Assembly: GCF_019703515.2 (NCBI RefSeq) | Contig: NC_059362.1 | Coordinates: forward strand, 42,337,826-42,401,825 | DNA: 64,000 bases | Direction: 5' to 3' | Source of the DNA: Myxocyprinus asiaticus | Lineage: Eukaryota > Chordata > Actinopteri > Cypriniformes > Catostomidae | Part shown: positions 34,045-47,055 of the stretch, in pieces | How positions within the stretch are numbered: position 1 is the stretch's first letter | Layout of the letters: every line of letters begins with the position of its first letter | Made by a program: the position numbers and the translations under genes | Notes under the pieces: model-generated | Databases searched by the model: none | What the model was told of the DNA's origin: nothing | The model's input: the letters and a program-made list of their open reading frames with translations, nothing else

Positions 34045-35530
34045 TACATACTAAACTCACTTTCAACTGCTTTTATTTTCAGCAAACTTAAGATGTGTAA
34101 ATATTTGTATGAACATAAAAAGAATCAACAACTAAGACATAAACTGAACAAGTTTCACAGACATGTGGCTAACAGAAATGGAATAATGTGTCCCTGAACA
34201 AAGGGGGGTTCAAAATCAAAAGTAACAGTCAGTACCTGGTGTGGCCACCAGTTGCATTAAGTACTGCAGTGCATCTCCTCCTCATGGACTGCACCAGATT
34301 TGCCAGTTCTTGTTGTGAGTAGTTACCCCACTCTTCCACCAAGGCACTTGCAAGTTCCCAGACATTTCTGGGGGGGAATGGCCCTAGCCCTCACCTTCCG
34401 ATCCATCAGGTCCCAGATGTGCTCAATGGGACTGAGATCCGGGCTCTTCACTGGCCATGGCAGAACACTGATATTCCTGTCTTGCAGGAAATCACGCACA
34501 AAACGAGCAGTATGGCTGGTGGCATTGTCATGCTGGAGGGTCATGTCAGGATGAGCCTGCAGGAAGGGTACCACATGAGGGAGGAGGATGTCTTCCCTGT
34601 AACGCACAGTATTGAGATTGCCTGCAATGACAACAAGCTCAGTCTGATGATGCTGTGACAGACCGCCCCAGACCATGATGGACCCTCCACCTCCAAATCG
34701 ATCCCACTCCAGAGTACAGGCCTCAGTGTAACGCTCATTCCTTCGACGATAAACGCGAGTCCGACCATTACCCCTGGTGAGACAAAACTGCGACTCGTCA
34801 GTGAAGAGCACTTTTTGCCAGTCTTGTCTGGTCCAGCGAAGGTGGGTTTGTGCCCACAGGTGGCATCGTTGCCGGTGATGTCTGGTAAGGACCTTCCTTA
34901 CAACAGGCCTACAAGCCCTCAGTCCAGCCTCTCTCAGCCTATTGCAGACAGTCTGAGCACTGATGGAGGGATTGTGCATTCCTGGTGTAACTCGGGCAGT
35001 TGTTGTTGCCATCCTGTACCTGTCCCGCAGGTGTGATATTCGGATGTACCGATCCTGTGCAGGTGTTGTTTCACGTGGTCTGCCACTGCAAGGGTGATCA
35101 GCTGTCCTTCCTGTCTCCCTGTAGTGCTGTCTTAGGCGTCTCGCAGTATGGACATCGCAATTTATTGCCCTGGCCACATCTGCAGTCCTCATGCCTTCAT
35201 GCAGCATGCCTAAGGCACGTTCACGCAGATGAGCAGGGACCCTGGGCATCTTTCTTTTGGTGTTTTTCAGAGTCAGTAGAAAGGTCTCTTTAGTGTTCTA
35301 AGTTTTCATAACTGTGACCTTAATTGCCTACCATCTGTAAGCTGTTAGTGTCTTAATGACCGTTCCACAGGTGCATGTTCATTAATTGTTTATGGTTCAT
35401 TGAACAAGCATGAAAAACATTGTTTAAACCCTTTACAATAAAAGATATGTAAAGTTATTTGGATTTTAAAAAATTATCTTTAAAATACAGTGTCCTGAAA
35501 AAGGGACGTTTCTTTTTTTGCTGAGTTTAT
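34045..35530 (-). mobile_element. Tc1-G copy 1: Tc1-like transposon with near-intact transposase
   Basis: The right end reads AAAGGGACGTTTCTTTTTTT then GCTGAGTTTATA, which on the minus strand gives the family terminus TATAAACTCAGCAAAAA. The left end is more diverged (CTAAACTCACTTTCAACTGC). A second, truncated copy of the same family in + orientation is at 47968-48916 and confirms the terminus and the transposase start. Confidence 0.85.
34323..35249 (-). pseudogene. Tc1-G transposase, one C-terminal frameshift
   Basis: The start MPRVPAHLRERALGMLHEGM at 35249 matches the second copy at 48212. The N-terminal helix-turn-helix (TADVARAINCDVHTARRLRQ) and basic GRPRETTPAQDR linker are followed by a second HTH (PSISAQTVCNRLREAGLRAC). 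The DDE domain has the first Asp in VLFTDESQFCLTRG, GGGGSIMVWGGLS, the second Asp in LQHDNATSHTARF and Glu in SPDLSPIEHIWDLMDR. After RARAIPP a length change in the G-run at 34371-34376 shifts the frame, giving QKCLGTCKCLGG instead of the usual C-terminus, so roughly the last 35 residues are lost. All three catalytic residues remain over 308 codons, making this the best preserved transposase here. Confidence 0.85.
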
Positions 35531-37998
35531 ACACTGCAGAAAAAGTAAAAGTAGTATGCTATTACAAACATACTTAGTGTGTAGAAGCTACTGTGGGAAA
35601 GCATCTGGACGGCCTCCAGTGCCCCACTTTGCTAACCAGGCATGACATTTCTGTGGCGGAAAGCAAAATGAAAGAGTGTGTATGTTTGTGTGTGTAGGAG
35701 TTCCAGGCAAGTATAGAGCAAGAGAGAGGACATCCCATACACAATAAACGAAGAGGAGGGCAACGTGTAATCATAATGACCAAACCAAAAGAACGCTGGG
35801 TGATGCAATATAATGAACATAAACACAGCAATGCAGAGAGAGAAAAAAAAGAGAGACAGAGGTAAAGAGGGCAAGATGAAGCTTAATGGCTTTTCCATTT
35901 GTCTGTAATGTGCTGATGAGCATGTCTCTTCAAATTATAAAAACATGAGATAAAACAAGAACATGCACAAACACAAGACTATTGAAATCACCTTGCACTG
36001 GAAAACACCTATCAACAAGCAGAGCTATGCTTGGGATGGAATACTAACATACTACTAACTGCATAGTATGGTCTGCTATAAAAAAAACAGTATTAAACGG
36101 TATGCAGTAAACAGTAGTATTTTTGTAACTTCATTATGTCGCACGTTTAATGCAGCAAGTGGCATCCGTTTATTATCACATAAATGCAGAGAATGAATAT
36201 TTCACATTTTTAATCAAATTTTGTGTTAAAGTGTCTAAACTTTTTGCAGTTTGACCACATAATGAGTTCATTCTAGTTCATGCATCACATTGGATATCAA
36301 AGGTCAAGTCAAGTGCATTGCATTATGAGATAAAGTATTCTGACAGTGTGCTTAGCTAGTTCAGAATAGCATACTACTATATGACTCCTAATTTTTTCTA
36401 CAGTATACAGAAGGTAAAATTTAGGATGTAAATGGTAGTACCTCATCCAGGTATTCCATGCATATAGAAAATTCACATACAATGCACACTATACATATTG
36501 CACAATATTAATTCCTTCCAAAACTGTGATACCATTCCAAACGTCTTTCAACTACAAAGCATGCAAAACATTTTGCTTTGTTCCCTGCACTGACTTCACG
36601 CAATTGCATCTGGCATAACCTGAGTGAAGGTTATCTGGCAGACCAATATGCATTAATCACAGCACTTTTAAGGCATCAATAATGCAATCAGTCTTCCAGA
36701 TTGGATGAAGTTCAAGGAAGTCAAATATAACACAAAAGAAAGACGTTCGAAAATTATTCAAGGGTAGCATGGGAAAACCTGTGCCCTCGGGACAATCAAA
36801 CAGACAATATTAGACTTGTCTTGCTAACAAGATGACGATTTATTTTCTTTCTTTTTTTGAATAATGACATTACATCCAGAGCAGCAAGTTCATTGATATA
36901 ACACCCGCTCCATTCATAAATACAGAATGAGTCATGTTAAGGCAAAGATTATTTTCATATCCATGTCAATCTCTCATTTGACTAAACATACTGTGACTTC
37001 ACAGAGATTAATCAGACATGAAAGATTATATTTGGAATAGCATACTACCATACTCTCACTATTCCTGCAGTGTGTGCACAGTATGCATGTTTTCTGTATG
37101 CATAGAATACTTGTCATTTTAATATATTTTTGTGTGATATTTTGTTTGGACTGCCAAAAGTTAAGAGTTTTACATGAAATTGGATTTAAAAGAGGAAACA
37201 ACAACAGTTTTATTTCCAAGAGAATAAAGCATTGAGGATAAAAACTGCTAATATACTGCATGTATCATGACTTTCACAGCATTCATATCATTCACACTCT
37301 GAATATACTGTATAAACCAGAATTCCTCCCTTTCTAATTTTGCCCATAGTACAGTGAAATAGACAACCAATCATCACACAAATGTTCTATTCTTAACCTG
37401 CGGTTGTCCTTGAGTCGCCTCTTCAGGTTGGGGAGAATGTTAAGAGCCTTAAACTATTACATGCTGAATGAAACACAAGGGCAGTTAAAAGGGAAATTTT
37501 GAGAACAGACAGTTTGAGTCATGAGCCCCATTGAAAGCAGTAAATCACTCTACTATCTCTCAAATACAGATATACTTTTGTCAATGTAACAAGTGTTCAA
37601 CGTTACACATTTATATGAAATATCTAATATCAATCAGTGCTGGGACAGTAGAGTATGTAATGTGAAAGAGTGGTGTTAATAATTGATCATTTGATAAAAT
37701 TGATAATAATTGTTGATAATTTACTTTCTTGTTCATTAGGCTAGAAGAGCAGATAGTGTACTGAGAGAGAGAGAAAAAAAAAATCTTACTGTGTATTTTT
37801 GTATTGTTTTCCAGTACAAAATATCTAAACCATAAAACAAGAATTTGAGAAGCAAAATGACATAAGATATTATGTCTTATATTAAGATATTAGTCTTGAT
37901 TTCAGAGAAATCTAACAAACTTAAATGAGGAATATGCTTAAAACAAGAAAAAACTCTTTGCCAATGCGTTAAGAAAATAAACTTGTTTTCCCTTTGAA
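35531..37998. other. Unassigned AT-rich DNA
   Basis: About 2.5 kb with no gene, RNA or clear repeat recognised. Open frames (35574-35898 minus, 36974-37261 minus) have no recognisable motifs. Confidence 0.5.
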
Positions 37999-38002
37999 TT
38001 AA

Positions 38003-38422
38003 AGGTGCACTCAGTAATTGTTTTCCTCATTTAAAAAGTTTTACTTCTAAAGAAATTAATAGAAATCTTCAAACATATTTATAAAATCATGACCACTCAT
38101 GTGAGATGAAGAGATCAGTCATATGAGTAACCTTATAAAAGCTCTTATTCTACATGGAGAGGGTCTCCTCATGGAAGCAGCCATGTTAGAATCACATGAC
38201 CAGCTGTATACTACTTGCTTAATCTCAGTAACTGCCCTGTTATTGGACACTTTCATTCATTGATTACATTAATCCTGTTTTACTGTACATGGTGAATTTC
38301 TACAATGGCATTGGCAACTGAAAACTACTGTGTTTGAATGAAGTAGCATCCAGGCCACTAGGTGTCAATGTAAGCCAATGTAAGCCACATTGACATACTA
38401 CAAAAAATTACTGAGTGCACCT
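38003..38422. mobile_element. TTAA-flanked MITE with 17-bp perfect inverted ends
   Basis: AGGTGCACTCAGTAATT at 38003-38019 is exactly inverted as AATTACTGAGTGCACCT at 38406-38422. TTAA flanks both sides (37999-38002 and 38423-38426). TTAA duplications are typical of piggyBac and Kolobok DNA transposons; the interior (420 bp) has no transposase. Superfamily inferred from target site only. Confidence 0.85.
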
Positions 38423-38852
38423 TTAAGTTGTTTTTTCTTACCCCATTAGTAGTCCCCTTTGAACGCTATTAAGTAGTTGCAATTTTTTGTGTGTGCGTTA
38501 AGCATAAATATTACTAAATTATGTTCAATTTCTTTGAAAAGAAGGCAAAATGCCTTATGTCAGTTTGTTTCTCAAGTAAATTTATCTTTATGAATTGTTT
38601 TATGAATGTTAAGATATTTTAGAAAAAAATACACAGTATGAAAAAAAATATTTCAGTGTGTAAAAATAAATACATTGAAAGCCATATATCCATTTACTGA
38701 AAATGAGGGCTATCTCAAATAATTTTCACAGAACTTATCCTACATCAAGTAAAAAAATTTTTAACTCATTCCCAATTTTTTTCTTGTTGTAAGCAAAAAA
38801 ACTTACATTTATTAAATGGGGTAATTTGCCAATGGGGTAAGAGAAATAAATG

Positions 38853-38855
<3 letters not shown>

Positions 38856-38894
<39 letters not shown>
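38856..38894. repeat. (AC)n microsatellite
   Basis: Pure AC dinucleotide tract of about 39 bp; expected to be length-polymorphic. Confidence 0.95.
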
Positions 38895-38898
<4 letters not shown>

Positions 38899-39551
38899 AT
38901 TGTATATGCACTATGAAAACAGGCATTACACAGTTTTGCTTCTCAATTAAATTTATCTTGTTTTAAAGATGTTCAGATATCTTTGCTGTAAAAACAAGGC
39001 ACAAATACTGATTAAGCAAAGGAATTTTGCCATGTTGAAAAAAAACTGTTGTCTTACAGAGGTCCGTTCTTTGTGGCTTATTTTTGTATACATTTTTACA
39101 GTGTGTAATTTATACTCTGAAAACTTTTGCCATGTAAACCGGTTAAACCCGACTCAAACAAAACGCTGTGGTGCTTGACCTCAAGTGCTATTGTGGGATA
39201 GTCTGTGATGCTAAATTCAAGTTAAGGCTCTTAAATGGAAGAATGAACCACATAAGCATCAGGCCTGGTTGAACTAATGGCATATTGGTTAGTCGTGATG
39301 TTCTTGAGATTAAAATCTGGCCTGCTTCATGTTTTGATCCCATTCCCCCTCTTATCCCCCATATTTTCCTGTTTTAGTAATTAAAAAGTGACAACCAGCC
39401 CCCTAAAAATTAAGTAAAACTAGAAATTTACATTTTATAAAGAAGTTGTGAGTGGTTTTTGACAATCACAAGTTGTGGAAACAATGCTAAGGGGTTGTAG
39501 GTCATTGACAGGGCATTGCTATGCAGCAGCTTGGGTGTTCTGGGTGGTTGG

Positions 39552-39731
39552 CAGGGGTGGACATGCCATCAGGAGAACCGGGACTTTTCCCGGTGGGCCG
39601 GCCGCGAAACAGGGCCGAATGGGCTGCGATAAGCTGAAATGGGCTGCCGCGTTATGCAGAACGTGCCACAAAACGGCGCTGCGATATGCTGAAGGGGGCA
39701 GCGATATGCAGAAAAGGACAGTCCGCCCCTG
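39552..39731. mobile_element. 180-bp hAT-type MITE with perfect 8-bp duplication
   Basis: Inverted ends CAGGGGTGGAC (39552) and GTCCGCCCCTG (39731) are flanked by identical GTGGTTGG at 39544-39551 and 39732-39739. The interior is unusually GC-rich for this window and contains short repeats of GCTGCGATA / GCAGCGATATGC. It is too short to encode anything. Confidence 0.85.
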
Positions 39732-39739
39732 GTGGTTGG

Positions 39740-40786
39740 AGTATCATTACTGACCCAAACCCCAAGACTCAATAATATTCTGAGCCTTAGAGATGGCTCA
39801 GTTCCACCCTGCAAAATTTTCACAAATGTATGGCTGCATAAAGATTTCCTAACCTTCATTACCTGTTCAAATGCATGTATTGTAAAAGCTCCATAACAGT
39901 CATCTAAATTAAAAAGGACAGAAATATGCTCAGGAAGTTGAAACTCTTTAGAGCATTGAGTTACGCCTACCTCTCATCATCATTACATGCTCGAATGACA
40001 TCTGCAGAACAATAGCCGGTCATCTTGTGCGGTGCATATTGAGTTTCAAGCAAAGTACTGTCCACGATAACATTTCTTTTGAAACAAGATGGAAGAAATA
40101 TCAACCACAGAGGAACTCTGGCTTGGACGAAGGTTTGATTGGACGACTTCTATTAACGATGTGGTTGAATCTGAAACCAGGCAGAGATTTGGGTGGTTAT
40201 TTTGTATTGACATTCACCATGATCCAACATGCCATTGCTTCCCGGCAAAAGAGGATAGAAATCAGAGTAAAGCCAGGTCATACAAGGACAAAATTCCCCA
40301 AGCCAGCATTTATTGGAGCAAAGCTATGACTACAGCTCATAACCAGAGCATTTAAAAACACCAACTGGTTGTTTTGTCACATTTGTGGCATCTACTAAAT
40401 CCCACTTACAAATACAGAGTATATTTTCAGAGCCTTGGGTTTGTTTGGTTTCGTTCTATCTAGCAAAAAATGTGAAAATGTCTGTTGGTATATTTGCATT
40501 TCACTATTATATCACCTCTAATATTTTCATAATTTCCCTAAAGCAACAAAATAAAAACACTTTGGAAATTAATTCATGAACTACAACCATAATGGCTAAA
40601 TATTTACTACTGCAGTTTTGCACTGTACACTCTTTATTTTATGAAACCATCATGATATAACTTTAGAACTTCACCCACATTATTAGTTTTTGATTAAAAT
40701 TACTCTAGGTGGTTTTGTACTTTCAAACATTGCACACTGGTGGTCTCTTACATAAGTTAGTGTGAGTTGCTAAGTATGCATATTTA
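39740..40786. other. Unassigned DNA
   Basis: No gene recognised. The overlapping 88- and 100-codon frames at 40027-40355 have no known motif. Confidence 0.4.
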
Positions 40787-41549
40787 GGGGAGATTGGGGC
40801 TAGTTGACACACTTTTTACTCCAGAAAACATTTCTCAAGGTTGGTTTATTTTTTAAAGTCATTTTCTGTCTAAAGACATAACTAAAAATCTTTATTTAAA
40901 AAATAAATAAATAAATAAAAAAAAGCTGTTGAACACTTTTATTTACCAAACATTAACCTACAGTGGGGCATGTTGTCACAATTTATGGGTTAAGTTGTCA
41001 GAATAGTAACCTTAATTCTAATTGACACCGATTAGAGAAGAATACCTTTGTGACATGTAAAATACTCTCAAGTTGAAACAAAAAGCCATTTTCAAGAACA
41101 TTCATGTGTATACAAAATGTATTTTTAGGCTACTTAATGGCTTGTCTGCAAAATTTGAATATTAAAACAATTATGATCGATAAAACTTTTTTTGGATCAC
41201 TAAAATTGTAATTTATGTATTATAAAACATCACAACATATACACAAAACATGTGACAACTTGCCCATGACCTGACATTCATGACAAGTACTCTTTTCCTA
41301 CACTGTTTAGATTCACTTCTGGGTTAAGAACCTACCTTCATCAGCTACCCCCTTGAATGTATCCAGTGTAGTTTTATTGTATTCACTTGTGTCATATATA
41401 TGACACAGCTGTGTGAAACCAACATACAAAACCACTTCTAGAGAAAACAAGTATTTGTGCAATTGGACTTTCGACTGAAAAAATCTCATAGTTGCTGAGA
41501 TATAGCCATTGTGACAACTGCCCATGTGACAACTAGCTCCAGTCTTCCC
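40787..41549. mobile_element. Non-autonomous DNA transposon with TA flanks (763 bp)
   Basis: Left GGGGAGATTGGGGCTAGTTG and right CAACTAGCTCCAGTCTTCCC are inverted with few mismatches. TA flanks both sides (40785-40786, 41550-41551), consistent with a Tc1/mariner-type target. The interior repeats GTGACAACT-like motifs near both ends and holds an (AAAT)n tract at 40899-40920; no transposase. Confidence 0.75.
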
Positions 41550-41551
41550 TA

Positions 41552-43668
41552 TGTGTATATTAACAACTTAAATACTTGCTCTGAGAAGAGAGAAATATTC
41601 AATGCATTGTTGGGGAGTAGTTTACATGCACTGTAAACGTTCAATTTCAGTCGGACTAAAGCAATAATTTTTTTTTTATTATTAATGTCATGTAAACGCA
41701 GTCTGGTTTTTGCTAACAGACCTAGAGAATGCGATTGTAGCTTAGTCCAGCATGTATACACATTAACTGCGCATGCTCCGAAAAACAAAAGTTTCGCACG
41801 ACATTTAACCCAGAGGTCGAATGCAACAAAGCAAAGAAGCAGCAACATCAACACAAATGTCCCAGCGTTCCAAATGGGATAAATCAGCCTCCAAAGGGCA
41901 CTTAGAACAGAGAACATTCATAATATCCATGCTTTGAGATCACTTTGAACAGAATTTCCAATAAAATTTACATAAAAGGAGAGTTCTGAATAAACGTTAT
42001 TTTTGGCCCCACGCCTTTTAGCCCTCCAAAGTTCTTACAGTGAATTGTAAAGTCTTTGAAGGGAATAGGACATATGGTTGATCACTTTTGAGTGGAACGC
42101 ACCTTGTATCATGGCGAACGCTAGAAATGTTTATATTTGGACGGATCAGCTGCTGTAAGCTATTCACACCTGTGAAACATTGATTAGCCTCTAATTATTA
42201 TTTTTTGGATTGTATTCTGCCTGTTGACTAATCCTCTTATCTGTCTGCCAATGTAACACTTATATCACTCAACACCCACTTTACAGTAGCATCAAATGTC
42301 TTTCTTTAAAAACAAGTATAAAAAAAACCTTTATAAGTGGACTATTTACACAAATGCCATTATAAAATACAATAAAAGAGGGCAACAGGTCATACAATGG
42401 CCAAGGTTAGCATGCTAGCATTAGCGCCATCAATGCAGAATGTAAACATTACAAATTACACATTATCTACTGCATGTATTTTACTTTCAATTATCATTGA
42501 GTGGTTATAACAGCTTCTTTTAGAGATCTCATGTGGTTTCCATTCTTAGAATGAGGCAGAAAGCATGATATTTAAGCAAATGACAGGTCCAGTGACAACA
42601 AGTGACATACAGACAACAAACCTTTTTAAAATACCAGCGATTTCTGTGAAAATATAGACAAACCGTATATTTTCTTAATCGTTTATTTATTAACAACATC
42701 TCTCCTCAGTCTAAACGTTGTTATTACACTTTGAACAGAGTTTATAAGGATAATGTCCTTCGAAATTTAAGGCGCTAATTGAAGCAAAGCAAAACTTGTA
42801 TAGTTAGAACAATCCAGAAGCAAATTGGTCATCTTCTGCCTACGGATATCACTATAAGCACAACAGATAACATACATCTGATCTGCACCAAAATCAGCAC
42901 GTAAAGGATGTAAGAAATGCACATGGCTGTAAAGATTTCCATGTTGTTGTGCGCTTCTCGCTGTTGAAAAGCTAATTAGCTGACTCTTTTAATACGCTAC
43001 TATGATGCTAAAGGTCAACCGGAATCCATCTATGTCACTTCCTTAGCTTACATCCTTCGATTACGCATGGTGTCATGTATACTCCCAACTAACAAAAAAA
43101 GGTTGCCAGAACGTCCCTTGAATGGCCACTGCGAACGTTCCTTGAATGTCATTGTGTAGGGTTCTATAAACATCAAAAGGGCATTCAGGGGGACATCCGC
43201 AGAACTTCTAGCGAACATTCGGGACCTTCAGGGCACGTTCGCTACCAATTCTTTGAACAGCCTCTCGATGTCCTTTGAAAGCTATGAATCAACGTCATTC
43301 GCGCCTTGAAAACTAACATAAAATCTAATTAGTTTGCTTGCCTTATGTTGAAACTATATTGATGTCAGTTGTGTGAAATTCTACTTTCCATTTTAAAATC
43401 CCAAATACTTAAATTAATAAATCAGTATATGTCTGTAATAATTTAACAAACACACAGCACGTGTAGTTACATTTTATTATTTTTTTTAGAGCTGGGAAAT
43501 CCAAATAATTTGAGTGAATTCGGGCAGTCTATATAAATGAACTGGCTAAAATAAATGATTTACTTATTTTTAGCATATGGCAACTCCAATTGATTTTATC
43601 AAGTTGAGTTTCTAGTTTTTTCAGATGGTACATGTAAATGATTCACTGATTCACCCCTGTGCAGCCTT
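41552..43668. other. Unassigned DNA
   Basis: No gene recognised. At 43098-43150 two imperfect tandem units (GAACGTCCCTTGAATGGCC and GAACGTTCCTTGAATGTC) occur inside a stretch rich in GAACNTTC-like motifs to 43290; its nature is unknown. Confidence 0.45.
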
Positions 43669-43672
43669 AAAG

Positions 43673-44296
43673 GAATAATTCACTCAAAAATGAAAATTCT
43701 CTCATTTACTCACCCTCATGCCATCCCACAGGTGTATGACTTTCTTTCTTCTGCAGAACACAAATTAAGATTTTTATAGGAATATCTCAGCTCTGTGGGT
43801 CCTCACAATGCAAGTGAATGGGTGCCAAAATGTTGACACTCCAAAAAGCACATAAAGGCAGCATAAAGTAATCCATACGACTCTAGTAGTTAAATCCATA
43901 TCTTCAGAAGTGATATGATAGGTGTGGGTGAGAAACAGATCAATATTTAAGTTTTTGCTAGAAATGATTCTACCTGCCCTGTAGGGGGTGTATGCATGAA
44001 GAATGTGAATCACCAAAAACAAAAGAAGAATGTGAAAGTTAAAGTTAAAGTGGAGATTGACTGAGCGTATGGATTTAACTACTGGAGTCATCTGGTTTAC
44101 TTTATGCTGACTTATGTGATTTTTGGAGCTTAAATATTTTGGCACCCATTCACTTGCATTGTATGGACCTACAGAGCTTAGATCTTCTAAAAATCTTTAT
44201 TTGTGTTCTGCTAAAGAAAGAAAGTAAAACACATTCTGTACGGTATAAGGGTGAGTAAATGATGAGAGAATTTTCATTTTTGGGTGAGCTATGCCT
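43673..44296. mobile_element. K-family palindromic element, complete copy 1
   Basis: The left end TTAA-AGGAATAATTCACTC and right end GGTGAGCTATGCCT-TTAA are inverted repeats extending through CATTTACTCACCCTCATGCC and its inverse. TTAA lies at 43669-43672 and 44297-44300. The interior contains GCAAGTGAATGGGTGCC and its partial inverse, so the element is largely palindromic. This is a very common cyprinid repeat; TTAA suggests a piggyBac- or Kolobok-type origin (inference). Fragments occur elsewhere in the window. Confidence 0.8.
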
Positions 44297-44300
44297 TTAA

Positions 44301-45620
44301 AGGGACTTTGCCTTTGTTTTTGGAGAGAATTATTTGATTTGCTTCTGTTCGTCACTATTTCTTTGTTTTTTAAAGTTTTAGTAGTATATAGCTGGCTGCA
44401 CAAATGTATATGTTCAATCAAATGTTGTCACCCCATTGTATAGTATCACCCGAATTAAATAAAATATAACTATCAGGTGATGTTATTTAATTCTGCAATC
44501 AGAACTTCTGATTAAAGAGTTAAGTAACTTGACTGTAGTTTAACTTCTTTTATTTTGTGTTTGTTAGTTAAGTCAACATTCAAATCTGTTAGATGCATTC
44601 CTAACACCACTTCCTGTTTTAAAAGAGAATTCTGAGATTTATAGCATAAAGCTCAACTCAAAGTGTGACAAAGTACTTCAGAGTTTCTTTTCACAGTTTC
44701 TACCTTTCTTAGGCACTGAACAAGATTTCCAGACAAGCACTCTCGTAATATATTGCTGCAGATGTGGCTCCATTGTTTCGCCGTAGAGGAGAGGGAGGGT
44801 TTTTCTGTAGTTGTCTGGTTTTGAAAGCGTGCTGGGTTACAGCAGCGCAGACACCGTGGCTGAGCTCCAGAGGTAAATGGAAAACCACAGTCTCCGGTCC
44901 ACACAAGTGCAGCATGAGTCACCGGAAGGAGCCGCGCACTTGCAGAACTCATTAAGGGAAATGCGAGGCATATGGATTTCCTATGTCAATAAAAAGCGCT
45001 TGGCAGGCCACGCAAAACCCCCCGGTGAATCCTGGGGAAACACACAGCTCTGATTTTTGAAGCCTATACTCACATCTGATTAACATGATGGAACACGACC
45101 TGGATAAATATTTAAAGAGTCAGAAGGAATCATTAATAACAAGGATGGAAAATGTGTATGATCCCTCGTGGTGTCTGCATGAAACGACGTTTCAGAGAGC
45201 TTTGCATGTTAGGGTAGGACCCACGTTACTGTATTTCCACGACCGTGTTTAGTTTAAAATGTCTAATTGGTCATGTCCAGATCTCTGATTAGGGGTTGAT
45301 TAAGATAAAACGCAACTGTGCAAAGCTCGCAACACATGCCTTCTATGAACAGTTTTCTGATCACTGATTTGTGTGCAACAGCGACATCAAGTGGACATGA
45401 GCTAGTATGACTCAAACCCACATTCTGTGGATACAAGGATTCTGAACAGTAAGTACAAAAAAATGCATACTGTTTTAAAAAATAGTATGTGAAACGCTAT
45501 ACAATATGCATTGATAAGCGTTGTAAACAGTATTTTTTTTTAATCATAATTTAACGTTAAATTTAGCAAGTGGCATCTGAAAATCATCTAGAAAATAAAT
45601 GTGGTTATTTTGTAAATGTC
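44301..45620. other. Unassigned DNA
   Basis: No gene recognised. 44690-44960 is less AT-rich with open frames on both strands, but no family motif; possibly conserved non-coding sequence, not testable here. Confidence 0.4.
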
Positions 45621-45624
45621 CTAA

Positions 45625-46196
45625 AGGAATAGTTCACCCAAAAAATGAAAATTCTCTCATCATTTACTCGCCCTTATGCCATCACAGATGTTTTTGACTT
45701 ACTTTCTTCTGCTAAACACTAACTAAGATTTATAGAAGATTTCAGCTCTGTAGGTCCATAGACTCCATACAATGCAAGTGAATGGTGACCAAAACTTTGA
45801 AGCTCAAAAAGCACATAAGGGCAGCATAAAAGTAATCCATACGACTCCAGTGGTTAAATCCATATCTTCAGAAGTGATATGATAACAGAAACAGATCTAT
45901 ATTTAAGTCCTTTTTTACTATAAATTCTCCTCCCTGCCCAGTAGGTGTTAATATGCACGAAGAACGCAAATAGAACATTAATTTAACTACTGGAGTCTTA
46001 TAGATTACCTTTATGCTGCCTTTATGTGCTTTTTTAGCATAAAAATTTTGGACCCTGTTGACTTGCATTGTATGGACCTACAGAGCTGAAATCATCTTCT
46101 AAAAATCTTAATTTTCATTCAGCTGAGGAAAGAACGTCATATACATGGCATGAGGGTAAATGATGAGAGAATTTTAATTTTGGAGTGAACTATGCC
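45625..46196. mobile_element. K-family palindromic element, complete copy 2
   Basis: Begins AGGAATAGTTCACCCAAAAA and ends GTGAACTATGCCT. Interior motifs match copy 1 (AATGCAAGTGAATGGTGACC, GTAATCCATACGACTCCAGT). The flanking tetramers CTAA and ATAA look like a mutated TTAA duplication. Confidence 0.75.
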
Positions 46197-47055
46197 TATA
46201 ACTATGACATTTGGATAAAAAAAAAATGTGTCAAGAAGGGTGTGTTACAAAAATTGTGGTTGGTTTAAGGTCATGTCAAGCACAGTGCATCGCAAACTGT
46301 ACTAGTAGTATGTTAATATGCAATTCCAAACATACACTTCCTTCGTTTTTCACAACACTATCTTAAAAAGCACGTGATGCATGTGGATGGATGCCTTGTT
46401 TTAGAATACTTTTAAATCTATGTATTGTTTAACATTGAGTAGCGGGGGGTATAAATAACATCTAAAAAACAGGGCTTATTTTAAATCTGTTTAGAAAGGT
46501 GCTACTGTTTATGCAATTTTGCATGATTCTTTCAAACACAATTCTAACCACATTCATTTTCTGCCCATAAGAAATTAGAATTACTGCCAGCAGCTTATCT
46601 TTGTTTATCTGCACCCATCTGTGAGCATGAGTGGTCTTCAGGCTAGTACTTCAGAAGTTATTTGATGCCTGCAGGAATCTGTATACTCCTGCAGTTTCTA
46701 CATAGTAATGTCTGAGAAACTTATGGGGAAAAGAACTGCTGACTGGACCTTTTTCTTTTCTTGAATAATGTTTTTCTTAAAAATTAATGTTAGCTGCAGC
46801 TGCAGACCTACTTGTATACATTCACAGGCAAAAATAGTAATGGGGTGACAGTTTACCCATGAACTCAGCTGCACTTTAGTATTTTAAGAGCTTAACAAAA
46901 GGTCACAGGCCATAGGAACTGAGCGGGTGGGTGGTTGGTTGTGTTGACAGCGCCGTAGGCAATCTTTGTGACACTGACATGTAACATGTTTTTAAGACTC
47001 TTTGTAGAAACTTTGTAGATACAATCTGCAAATAATAGTGGATCACCAGCTTTCT
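46197..47055. other. Unassigned DNA
   Basis: No gene or repeat boundary recognised. Confidence 0.4.

Noticed and set aside
40027..40355. Overlapping 88- and 100-codon frames as a possible gene
   Set aside because: No recognisable motif, no splice context and no distinguishing codon use; likely chance.
44653..44955. Open frames on both strands in a GC-richer patch
   Set aside because: Frames overlap on opposite strands with no family features; GC content alone explains the lack of stops.
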